Assembly: GCA_964588385.1 (NCBI GenBank) | Contig: CAZPPG010000005.1 | Span: forward strand, 1 to 64,000 | DNA: 64,000 bases | DNA from: JAHBWV01 sp964588385 | Lineage (GTDB): Bacteria > Planctomycetota > Phycisphaerae > Phycisphaerales > UBA1924 | Reading direction: 5' to 3' | Shown here: in pieces, positions 32,050 to 39,686 of the stretch | Layout: every line of letters begins with the position of its first letter | Numbering within the stretch: the first letter of the stretch is position 1 | Position numbers and translations under genes: made by a program | The notes under the pieces: generated by a model | What the model was told of the DNA's origin: nothing | The model's database searches: none | The model's input: the letters and a program-made list of their open reading frames with translations, nothing else

Positions 32050-34788
32050 GTGCCGAAGCTGTTCTCACTCCAACTTTCAGACCCAACCGGCAAGGCGGAC
32101 CGGGTCGCGCTGCGCTTTGCCGGCCCTGAAGCGTCTCTGACGCTGGGCTCGGATGCGTCCGCCCAGATCCGTCTTCCGAATCCGGGCGTCGAACCGCGCC
32201 AGTGCATTTTCCGGCTGCTCGATCCCGAGACGCTCTGTGTCGAGAACCTTGCGACATCCGCTGTGACGCGTTTGAACGGGCGGCCGACGGCGGGCGTGGA
32301 AATGGTCGGCGAGGGAGATTGGATCGAGTTCGCAGACCTCCTGATCGAAGTCGTTGCCGAGGTCGTTGATCACCCCTACACGGGTGCGGCCCCACTCTCA
32401 GCCGCCCCGGTTCTACCAACTCGCGCGGGCTCGGTCGGGCCACCTCCCGCCGCAACGCCGCCTGCGCCCGTGGAACCGGCGCCAACCTCGGTTCCTCAAG
32501 TCCCCGGATCTGCTTCCGCGGCGCCCCAGCCACCGAAGGCCGCGTCACCGCCGGCCATCCAGTCCTCGACGCAAAGCCCGGCTTCCAAACCCTCTTCCGG
32601 CATGGGGTCACGCCCGGGTTCGAAGATCCCAATCCCCGGCGGTCCGGTGCCCAAGTCTGCTGTCTCCCGACCGGACACGCCGCGTCCTGCTATTCCTCGC
32701 ATCGAGATCCCGCGCACTCGGCCGATCTCATCGATTCCGGCCAAGCCCGCGAGTCCGCCTCCAAGCGGCAGCGCGACGCCTCCGCCGGAGATCATCCAGG
32801 CGCGACCGATCATTCCACCGGCGTCGGCTCCGGCCGCCCCCCCACATCCACAGCCGACGCCACCCGTCGGCGGCGTTCGGGCCGAGGTGTCATCCGCACC
32901 AGCGGAACCGCAATCGCGGGAACCCGTGCACGCGGACGAGCAGCCCGCAGTCGAAGCTGCCGAACCGATCGTACAGGTTGAGAGCGCCTCCGCTCCGCTC
33001 CCCGATTCCCAAACGCCCCCTTCCCCATCGCCCTCGGAAGAGGCGTCGGGGCCGGTGTCTGTCGCGCCCAGCTCTTCGCGCCCGCGTCAGGCGACGCTTC
33101 GCCCCGCGACGCGCCCGCCTTCCGCCGGCCCGAAGCTTGCACCACTCTCTCAGCCGGCGCCGCCACCTCGAACGACGCCCCCCGCCGCGCCGGTGATGCC
33201 CGCAACGGACCCGCTGGTCTCACGAGGCATGGTCCAACTGCGAACAGAGCTCGCGCAGCAGACCGCGCCGTACACCGATGAGCACCTGCGTCTCGTGGTC
33301 GAGCGCGCGCGTCACAACGCGAACACGCTGGGATTCACGGCGGAGGACCACATCCTCAGCTTCCTGAAGTGTGTCATCCTCGTGGGCGACGACCTCAGCT
33401 CCAGCGACTCAAAGTTCCCAGATGTGTACTTCTCGCTGAATCTGCCGGGCAAAACTCCGCTGGTCCGGATCGAGCGTGCCCTGAAGATCGCCCAACGCGT
33501 CAACGCACGCGGCGGTGTCGGGCTCGTCCCCGTTCCCGGATTCGACGCCCCCAGCGAGCGCCCGACATCGGAGATCCGCGTGCAGCCCTCGGCGCCGGTG
33601 CCGAGCCAGCACTCCGCGCCACCAGTCCACACCGCGCACGCGAAGGGAGTCTCTGAAGAGATCCTCCCGTCCGAACGGCGAGGCGCCTCGGTGCCGGTCA
33701 CCCGACCCGCTCAGCGTGAACGCGACGTCACGGATCCCGTCGCCACCTCGCCCTCACACGCCGCCCACGTTCCCGAACCCGCTCCGCAGGATCCGCAGAA
33801 ACTTCCCGAGATCGAGGGCTTCAAAGTCCTGGAGAAGATCGGCTCGGGCGGCATGGGCACGGTGTACCGCGCGTACCACCACCGGCTCGAAGTCGAAGTC
33901 GCCATCAAGGTGTTCAAGACGCTTCACCCCGAGGCCAAGACGCTGCTCTCCCGCGAGGCTCGGGCGGCGGCGCGGCTTCAGCATCCGAACATCGTTCAGG
34001 TTCTGGACTATCAGGAGTTCGGCAAGGGCGCGTACTTTGCGATGCAGCTCGTCAAGGGCGAAGATGCGCACGAACTCATCCAGCGTGTCTCGGGGCGCCT
34101 CGTGCATGAGGCCGAGGCGGACGGCGTGGTCCGCGCGCTCGGTCTCACGAACGACCAGCTCTCGCCCGAAGCCCGCTCCATCCTGCAAGGCAAGCTGCCC
34201 TGGCACCGGCTGGTAGCATGGTGGATGGCGGGCGTCGCGGACGGACTGGATCGGGCCCATCGCGAGGGCATCGTGCACCGCGATATCAAGCCGTCGAACC
34301 TGCTCCTGGCACGCGACGGGCGCATGACCATCACGGACTTTGGATTGGCCCTCCGCCGCGATGACCCCACCGTCGGCGGCAACACCGCACGAGCGGGCAC
34401 GCCGCGTTACCTTTCGCCGGAGCGCATCGCGGACTGGGCCTCCGGCGCGGACCTTTCCGGAACGGACGGACGCATTGATGTCTGGGCCATGGGCGCGACG
34501 ATGTACGAGCTGCTGACGTATCGCCCGGCGTACGACGGCGCTCGCGAAGCGGTCATGCGTGACATCGTGACCCTTGATCCGCTGCCCCCCTCCCAGGTCA
34601 TCTGGGCGGTGCCCCAGGAACTGGACCGCATCTGCCTGCAGGCAATGAAGCGGAATCCGGAGGAACGGTTCCAACAGGCGGGGGAAATGGCTTCCGCCCT
34701 GCGCTCCTGGCTGATGGGTGAGGGGCCCGCGACCAAGGCCCAGAGCCCCTCCGGCGGCATCGCGGGGTGGTTCAAGAAGGGGTCGTGA
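32050..34788 (+). CDS. FHA-like / helical domain / Ser-Thr protein kinase fusion
   Basis: This cytoplasmic 912-aa protein starts at GTG 32050, with GAGG 8 bases upstream. An N-terminal FHA-like domain (about 1-105) keeps LNGRP but has GSD and EPRQC where FHA domains usually have GR and SxxH, so phosphothreonine binding may be altered. A very Pro/Ala/Ser-rich linker spans about 110-385. An unassigned helical domain (about 391-492) includes LGFTAEDHILSFLK and IERALKIAQRV. A second linker follows, then a kinase (about 590-895): GSGGMG at 598-603, AIKVF, HRDIKPSN at 743-750, DFG at 763-765. About 45 extra residues lie between the hinge and the HRD loop. It ends in a basic GWFKKGS tail. There is no membrane helix. 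FHA plus kinase recalls T6SS regulators Fha1/PpkA. Confidence 0.85.
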   Translation: MPKLFSLQLSDPTGKADRVALRFAGPEASLTLGSDASAQIRLPNPGVEPRQCIFRLLDPETLCVENLATSAVTRLNGRPTAGVEMVGEGDWIEFADLLIEVVAEVVDHPYTGAAPLSAAPVLPTRAGSVGPPPAATPPAPVEPAPTSVPQVPGSASAAPQPPKAASPPAIQSSTQSPASKPSSGMGSRPGSKIPIPGGPVPKSAVSRPDTPRPAIPRIEIPRTRPISSIPAKPASPPPSGSATPPPEIIQARPIIPPASAPAAPPHPQPTPPVGGVRAEVSSAPAEPQSREPVHADEQPAVEAAEPIVQVESASAPLPDSQTPPSPSPSEEASGPVSVAPSSSRPRQATLRPATRPPSAGPKLAPLSQPAPPPRTTPPAAPVMPATDPLVSRGMVQLRTELAQQTAPYTDEHLRLVVERARHNANTLGFTAEDHILSFLKCVILVGDDLSSSDSKFPDVYFSLNLPGKTPLVRIERALKIAQRVNARGGVGLVPVPGFDAPSERPTSEIRVQPSAPVPSQHSAPPVHTAHAKGVSEEILPSERRGASVPVTRPAQRERDVTDPVATSPSHAAHVPEPAPQDPQKLPEIEGFKVLEKIGSGGMGTVYRAYHHRLEVEVAIKVFKTLHPEAKTLLSREARAAARLQHPNIVQVLDYQEFGKGAYFAMQLVKGEDAHELIQRVSGRLVHEAEADGVVRALGLTNDQLSPEARSILQGKLPWHRLVAWWMAGVADGLDRAHREGIVHRDIKPSNLLLARDGRMTITDFGLALRRDDPTVGGNTARAGTPRYLSPERIADWASGADLSGTDGRIDVWAMGATMYELLTYRPAYDGAREAVMRDIVTLDPLPPSQVIWAVPQELDRICLQAMKRNPEERFQQAGEMASALRSWLMGEGPATKAQSPSGGIAGWFKKGS

Positions 34789-34818
34789 GGTCGGCGCGAT
34801 TCTTCTGCGCTCGCCCTG

Positions 34819-35184
34819 TCAGTCCTTGAACATCTTCAGCGGTCTCGGACCCGAGCAGCAGATCGGGCGGCCATCGTCGGGCTGGCAGCCGCCGCCGCCC
34901 GCGCCGGAACCGACTTGCCCGGAATCGGGAGCGCGGTCTTCATGCCCTGCGAACACCGCCGCGGCCGCGATGAGCCCGAAGCACGCGAGCGGGACCCACG
35001 CCGGCACCCACACGCCAAACCGCGGGAGCACGATCCAGCACCCCGCGGCGATCATGCAGGAGAGAACGAACGAGACGACAAGGCGACGGCCAATGCCCGC
35101 TCGCTCGCGTTCATACGCGGGAATATCCGAAGTGTCCCCGAGCCGCAGCGTCACTGGCTGGTCGGTGTCGGGCAATCGGTGCAT
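34819..35184 (-). CDS. Small two-helix membrane protein, Cys/Gly-rich tail
   Basis: This 121-aa protein has an N-terminal cytoplasmic part (to about residue 34), two membrane helices (about 35-53 and 60-80), and a tail rich in Gly, Pro and Cys (GGGGCQPDDGRPICCSGPRP). The function is unknown. It follows pdhC by 34 bases on the same strand and may be the last gene of the pdh operon, but nothing in it suggests a metabolic role. It converges with the kinase gene, ending 30 bases from it. Confidence 0.6.
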   Translation of the reverse strand: MHRLPDTDQPVTLRLGDTSDIPAYERERAGIGRRLVVSFVLSCMIAAGCWIVLPRFGVWVPAWVPLACFGLIAAAAVFAGHEDRAPDSGQVGSGAGGGGCQPDDGRPICCSGPRPLKMFKD

Positions 35185-35218
35185 GTCACGATCCTTCGTT
35201 CAACCACCGGCGTCGCAA

Positions 35219-36580
35219 TCACACCAGCAGCGTCGCCGGCTTCTCAAGGAAGCTCTTGACCGTGCTCAGGTACTGAGCCGCCATCGCGCCGTCGACGATG
35301 CGGTGGTCGCTTGACATCGTCATCGACATCACCCAGCCGGGCACGACCTGATCGTTCTTGACGACGGGCTTCTTGATGGCCGCGCCGACGGCGAGGATCG
35401 CGACGTTCGGCGGGTTGATGATCGCCGTGAAGTGATCGACGCCGAACATGCCGAGGTTGGAGATCGTGAACGTCGCGTCGGACATCTCCTCGATCGTCAG
35501 CCCCTTCTCGCGGGCCTTGGATGAGAGGGCCTTGGTCTGCTGGCTGATCTGGCGGAGCCCGATCTGGTCGGCGTTCCGCAGCGTTGCGACCACGAGTCCG
35601 CCGCCACGCTCCTCCGGCAGCGCGATCGCGACGCCGACGTTGATCTGACCGATGATCTCGACCGAGGCCTCGTTGCCCTTCTCGGCCCAGCGCGAGTTGA
35701 CGAACGGGTGCTGGTGCATGGCGAGGGCGCACGCGCGGACGAGGAAGTCGTTCACGGTGAGCTTCACACCCTGTGACGACAACTGGTCGTTCAACTGCTC
35801 GCGCAGCGCCATCAGTGCATCCATGTCCGCCTCGACCGTCACCTGGTAGTGCGGGATGGTGGTCTTGGACTGCACGAGTCGCGTGGCGATGGTGCGCCGC
35901 ATGTTGGAGAGCGGCACAGTACGAGCAGCGAGCGTCGAGCCCGTGGGGGGAAGCATCGGAGCCGGAGCTGCCTTGGGAGCGGGGACTGAGCCGCCGGTCG
36001 TTGGAGCATTCGCCCTTGCCGTGCCGCCCGCCATCGCCGCCTCAACATCCTTGCGGACGATCCTGCCGCTGGGCCCTGTGCCCTGGATCGACGCGAGGTC
36101 GATGCCGCCCTCGTTGGCGATCTTGCGGGCCAAGGGGGACACAAAGATCCGCTCGCCCGAGCGGCTCGTGGGGGCGTGACCGTTGCCGCCGCTCGGGGTG
36201 GGACTCGCTGCCGCGGGCGGCTCAGCGATGGCCGTGCCGCCGCCTGAAACCTTCGCCGGCATGTTCCCTCCGCCGCTGGATGCGGCCTTCGCACCCGGAG
36301 CCGCAGCGCCCGATCCGGCCTTGGCCTTTGAGACGTCCTCGCCAGCCGCGGCGAGCACGGCGATCACCGTGCCGACGGGAACGGTCTTGCCCTCGGCGAC
36401 CGCGAGCGATGCGACGACGCCGTCGTCGAACGTCGTGAGTTCCATGGTGGCCTTGTCGGTCTCGATATCGGCGATCGCGTCGCCGCTGGAGACTTTCTGA
36501 CCCTCCTTGACCGCCCAGCGCACGATGGTGCCCTGCTGCATGGTGTCGGAGAGGCGGGGCATGGTGATTTCGATGGCCAT
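35219..36580 (-). CDS. pdhC: Dihydrolipoyl acetyltransferase (E2) of pyruvate dehydrogenase
   Basis: This E2 core protein has 453 aa. One N-terminal lipoyl domain carries Lys43 in ETDKATME. After an Ala/Pro/Gly linker, the E1/E3-binding domain (about residues 147-185) has FVSPLARKIANEGGIDL. A second linker and the acyltransferase domain (about 220-453) follow, with catalytic His426 and Asp430 in SSDHRIVDG. It accepts acetyl groups from E1 and passes them to CoA. It is encoded downstream of pdhA and pdhB with one unknown gene in between. No E3 gene is in the window. Confidence 0.94.
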   Translation of the reverse strand: MAIEITMPRLSDTMQQGTIVRWAVKEGQKVSSGDAIADIETDKATMELTTFDDGVVASLAVAEGKTVPVGTVIAVLAAAGEDVSKAKAGSGAAAPGAKAASSGGGNMPAKVSGGGTAIAEPPAAASPTPSGGNGHAPTSRSGERIFVSPLARKIANEGGIDLASIQGTGPSGRIVRKDVEAAMAGGTARANAPTTGGSVPAPKAAPAPMLPPTGSTLAARTVPLSNMRRTIATRLVQSKTTIPHYQVTVEADMDALMALREQLNDQLSSQGVKLTVNDFLVRACALAMHQHPFVNSRWAEKGNEASVEIIGQINVGVAIALPEERGGGLVVATLRNADQIGLRQISQQTKALSSKAREKGLTIEEMSDATFTISNLGMFGVDHFTAIINPPNVAILAVGAAIKKPVVKNDQVVPGWVMSMTMSSDHRIVDGAMAAQYLSTVKSFLEKPATLLV

Positions 36581-36619
36581 GGAATGAACCTCAAAGCGTA
36601 AAGCGAACAGCGGGCAATC

Positions 36620-37129
36620 TCAGGCAGAACCACCAGCAAGGTAGGGAGGACTCCGAAGCGCCGCGTTCAGGTCGGCCCGTCGACGGAAAGGCCAGATGCG
36701 GTCGTCGATCATCCGCGACTTGACTTGGGCATCGCGACGCTGCGAGTCTTGGTTGTGCGGTATATAAGTGCATAGCCATCGCAAGAGCCGACGACCCTTT
36801 GTTGACGGCATCTGATCATCGCTGGCCGAATCGAGCCACGCGCGAACAACAGTCCATCGCGATGAGCGAGGCCATTCGTACGACAAGCCCGAGCGAAGAA
36901 AGAGGCAACAGCGAGCGAAGGCCTGACGTTGAGACGGTGAGAGGCGGTGCACTCCCAGCATCCGATGTTCATGCAGATCGTCGTAGCAACCCCATATCGC
37001 GCGAAAGATCGGCCATGTGTCACGATCGAGCTCTGGCAGGGCATCTTCGAACTGGTCGTTCGAAATGCGCCCACTGGCGAGTTGCCTGAGCGACTCTGCC
37101 ATCCGGTTCCGATCGGCCTGGCTCGTCAT
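36620..37129 (-). CDS. Hypothetical protein within the pdh operon
   Basis: This 169-aa protein is unassigned. ATG 37129 has GAGGAGG 9 bases upstream and lies 15 bases after the pdhB stop, so it is a real translated gene inside pdhA-pdhB-pdhC. The N-terminus (MTSQADRNRMAESLRQLASG) looks like a short regulatory helix followed by FEDALPELDRDTWPIF. The middle is rich in Trp, Arg, Tyr and Cys. There is no signal peptide or membrane span. Its DNA is visibly less GC-rich than the pdh genes on either side, which hints at insertion or acquisition. A regulatory role toward PDH is only a guess. Confidence 0.65.
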   Translation of the reverse strand: MTSQADRNRMAESLRQLASGRISNDQFEDALPELDRDTWPIFRAIWGCYDDLHEHRMLGVHRLSPSQRQAFARCCLFLRSGLSYEWPRSSRWTVVRAWLDSASDDQMPSTKGRRLLRWLCTYIPHNQDSQRRDAQVKSRMIDDRIWPFRRRADLNAALRSPPYLAGGSA

Positions 37130-37143
37130 CGGACGTCGCCTCC

Positions 37144-38202
37144 TCACGAAAGACTCTTCCTCACCGCCGCCGCGATCTTCCGCGGGTTCGGCAGGTACTC
37201 CGCCTCGAGGATCTTCGAGTACGGCGTCGGCACGTCCTCCGTGTTCACTCGCAGAGGCTGGTGATCCAGCCAGTCGAACGCTCGCTCGATCACCTGCGTC
37301 ACGACCTCGCTGGCGACGCTCGCGAAGGGCCAGCACTGATCGACGACGACGATGCGGCCCGTCTTCTTCACGCTCGCGATGATGCTGTCGATATCCAGCG
37401 GCCGGATCGTGCGCATGTCCAGCACGTCGCACTCGATCCCCTCGGCCCGCAGGGCCTCATCGGCCTCCAGGCAGAAGTTGACTGGACGACCAAAGGACAC
37501 AACGGTGCAGTCCTTGCCCTCGCGGAGCAGAGCGGCTTGACCGAAGGGGATGTAGTACTCCTCCGGCGGCACGTGGGCCTTGTCGCCCAGCATCCGCTCC
37601 GACTCGAGGAAGAACACAGGATCCGGGTCCGCGATCGCGGTCTTCAACAGGCCCTTCGCGTCGTACGGGTTGCTCGGGATCACGATCTTGACGCCCGGCA
37701 CGTTCGCGTACAGCCCCTCGACGCACCAGGAGTGCGTGGAGCCCAGCTGTCCGCCCGCGCCGTCGTTGCCGCGGAAGACGACCGGGCAGCCCCACTGGCC
37801 GCCGGACATGTAGAGCATCTTGGGGACGTTGTTCAGGATCTGGTCCGCCGCGACCAGCGAGAAGGACCAGGACATGAACTCGATGATCGGGCGAAGCCCG
37901 TACATCGCGGCGCCGACCGCCAGCCCCGCGAAGCCGTTCTCGGAGATCGGCGAGTCGATGATGCGGAGCGGCCCGAACTCGTCGAGCATCCCCTGCGAGA
38001 TCTTGTACGCGCCGTTGTACTGCGCGACCTCCTCGCCCATCAGGAAGATGCGGCTGTCCTTCCGCATTTCCTCGCTCATGGCTTCACGCAGCGCCTCGCG
38101 GAACTGGATGATGCGGTCACCCTCGCGCGAGGGCAGGGGCTTGGTGAAGTCCGGCAGGATGGCCGGCTCGGGAAGGGCGGGGTGTTCGAGTGTGGTGGTC
38201 AT
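37144..38202 (-). CDS. pdhB: Pyruvate dehydrogenase E1 component, beta subunit
   Basis: PdhB is the thiamine-diphosphate-dependent E1 beta chain, 352 aa including a 25-residue N-terminal extension. Family strings include REALREAMSEEM, FLMGEEVAQYNGAYK, DSPISENGFAGLAVGAA and VVDQCWPFASVASEV. The catalytic His region (GSTHSWC) is present. It forms an alpha2beta2 E1 with PdhA, encoded just upstream, and decarboxylates pyruvate while acetylating the E2 lipoyl group. The 84-base gap to pdhA is compatible with one transcript. Confidence 0.94.
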   Translation of the reverse strand: MTTTLEHPALPEPAILPDFTKPLPSREGDRIIQFREALREAMSEEMRKDSRIFLMGEEVAQYNGAYKISQGMLDEFGPLRIIDSPISENGFAGLAVGAAMYGLRPIIEFMSWSFSLVAADQILNNVPKMLYMSGGQWGCPVVFRGNDGAGGQLGSTHSWCVEGLYANVPGVKIVIPSNPYDAKGLLKTAIADPDPVFFLESERMLGDKAHVPPEEYYIPFGQAALLREGKDCTVVSFGRPVNFCLEADEALRAEGIECDVLDMRTIRPLDIDSIIASVKKTGRIVVVDQCWPFASVASEVVTQVIERAFDWLDHQPLRVNTEDVPTPYSKILEAEYLPNPRKIAAAVRKSLS

Positions 38203-38286
38203 GGTGTCTTTGGCTCAGGGACCGCGCAACGGCTCCAAATGCTCGGTCGATTGCTTGCTCGGGTACGATGCGCCGACGCGAGATGC

Positions 38287-39471
38287 TTACAGCAGCGGGT
38301 TCTTCATCCCGTGGATGTAATCCCGCGTCGGGCTCAGATTCGGCTGGGGATTGATGAAGACGTCGGAGTACAACTCGGCCTCAACCTCGGGCGTGGGCGA
38401 CTCCTCGGCGAAGTCCATCGCCTTGCGGACCGCCTCTTTCACCTCGGTCTGGATCTCGGTGAACCGCGCCTCGGAGAGGATCGGCTTGCCGTCCTTGCCC
38501 TTGCGCTCGCCCATCAACTGGCTCGCGAGTCGGTCGATCGAATCTTTGCCCTTGAACTGATCGACCTCTTCCTTCGTCCGGTACTTCTGCGGGTCGGACA
38601 TCGAGTGCCCGAGGTACCGATACGTCTTGAGGTCAACAAAGGCAGGGCGCTGGTTCTCGCGGCACCAATCCACCAGCGGCTTGAAGTCATCGTACAGATC
38701 GATCACATCAAACCCATCGATGATCTCGCCGCGCATGCCGTAGGCGTCCGCCTTCTTCCGAAGGTCGTGCGCCATGGTTGTGCCCCGTTCGATCGCGGTG
38801 CCCATCGAGTACCCGTTGTTCTCGACGACATAGATGACCGGCAGCGAGTACAGGCCCGCAAGGTTCATCGCCTCGTGCAGCGCACCCTGGTTGAGCGCGC
38901 CGTCACCGAGATACGCGAGAGAGACCTTTTTCTTCGCCTTGTCGCCCGGCTTCACGCCCGGATTCGAACACGGCTTGCCCATCACTTCCCACTCGTAGCG
39001 AGCGGCGAACGCCAGGCCCGTGCCCAGCGGCGTCTGTGCGCCCACGATGCCGTGGCCGCCGAAGAGCCAGTTGGGCTTGTCGAACATGTGCATCGACCCG
39101 CCCTTTCCCTTGGCGCAGCCGGTGATCTTGCCGAACATCTCGGCCATGCACGCGCCGGGGTCCATGCCGCGAGCGAGCGCGTGGCCGTGGTCGCGATACG
39201 CGGTGACGATCGGGTCATCGTGCTCGAGGGACTGGATGGTGCCGACGGCGACCGCTTCCTGCCCGGTGTAAAGGTGGCAGAAGCCGCCGATCTTCGCCTG
39301 CTGATACGCCTGCGCACACCGGTTCTCAAACTCGCGGATCAGCAGCATGTCGCGCAGCCACGTGATCAACGTCTCGCCCGGAAGCGAGTCAGAAACTCGG
39401 TGCGTCCGAGCTTTCCGCTGAGGTGAACCCGAATGCGTTTCGGTCGTCATCTGAGCCATGAACAGCCCCAT
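38287..39471 (-). CDS. pdhA: Pyruvate dehydrogenase E1 component, alpha subunit
   Basis: This E1 alpha chain is about 394 aa. The ThDP-binding motif is visible as LGDGALNQGALHEAMNLAGLYSLP...NN, with GGHGIVGAQTPLGTGLAFAA before it and the phosphorylation-loop region RYLGHSMSDPQKYR later. Start candidates are ATG 39471 (AGGA close upstream), 39459 and 39450; the protein core begins around LITWLRDMLLIREFE, so all are possible. It is the first gene of pdhA-pdhB-unknown-pdhC. Confidence 0.92.
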   Translation of the reverse strand: MGLFMAQMTTETHSGSPQRKARTHRVSDSLPGETLITWLRDMLLIREFENRCAQAYQQAKIGGFCHLYTGQEAVAVGTIQSLEHDDPIVTAYRDHGHALARGMDPGACMAEMFGKITGCAKGKGGSMHMFDKPNWLFGGHGIVGAQTPLGTGLAFAARYEWEVMGKPCSNPGVKPGDKAKKKVSLAYLGDGALNQGALHEAMNLAGLYSLPVIYVVENNGYSMGTAIERGTTMAHDLRKKADAYGMRGEIIDGFDVIDLYDDFKPLVDWCRENQRPAFVDLKTYRYLGHSMSDPQKYRTKEEVDQFKGKDSIDRLASQLMGERKGKDGKPILSEARFTEIQTEVKEAVRKAMDFAEESPTPEVEAELYSDVFINPQPNLSPTRDYIHGMKNPLL

Positions 39472-39611
39472 ATCCTGGCCGCCCGTGCGGCATACAAACA
39501 CACACCGATCTCCGAGCGCACGCAGCACCCGGAACCGGACGGTGATTCTAGGTCGGCACTCTGATAAGGCCTAGATTCGAACATTCCGGACGTTGACACA
39601 CGAAATAAAGG

Positions 39612-39638
39612 GGGCCGGACCCATACAGGATCCGGCCC
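39612..39638 (-). terminator. Rho-independent terminator after S41 protease gene
   Basis: GGGCCGGA (39612-39619) pairs with TCCGGCCC (39631-39638) around an 11-base loop. On the minus strand the stem is followed by a T-rich tail (CCTTTATTTCG). It lies about 50 bases downstream of the protease stop and upstream of pdhA, so it should separate the two units. Confidence 0.7.
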
Positions 39639-39686
39639 GCGTATGTGCCGCTCGTTGAAGCCCGCCAGCATCTCGACGAAACGGGG

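Noticed and set aside
37261..39426. Long open frame (721 codons) antisense to pdhA and pdhB
   Set aside because: Shadow of conserved PDH genes: Leu/Arg/His/Asp-rich translation without domains.
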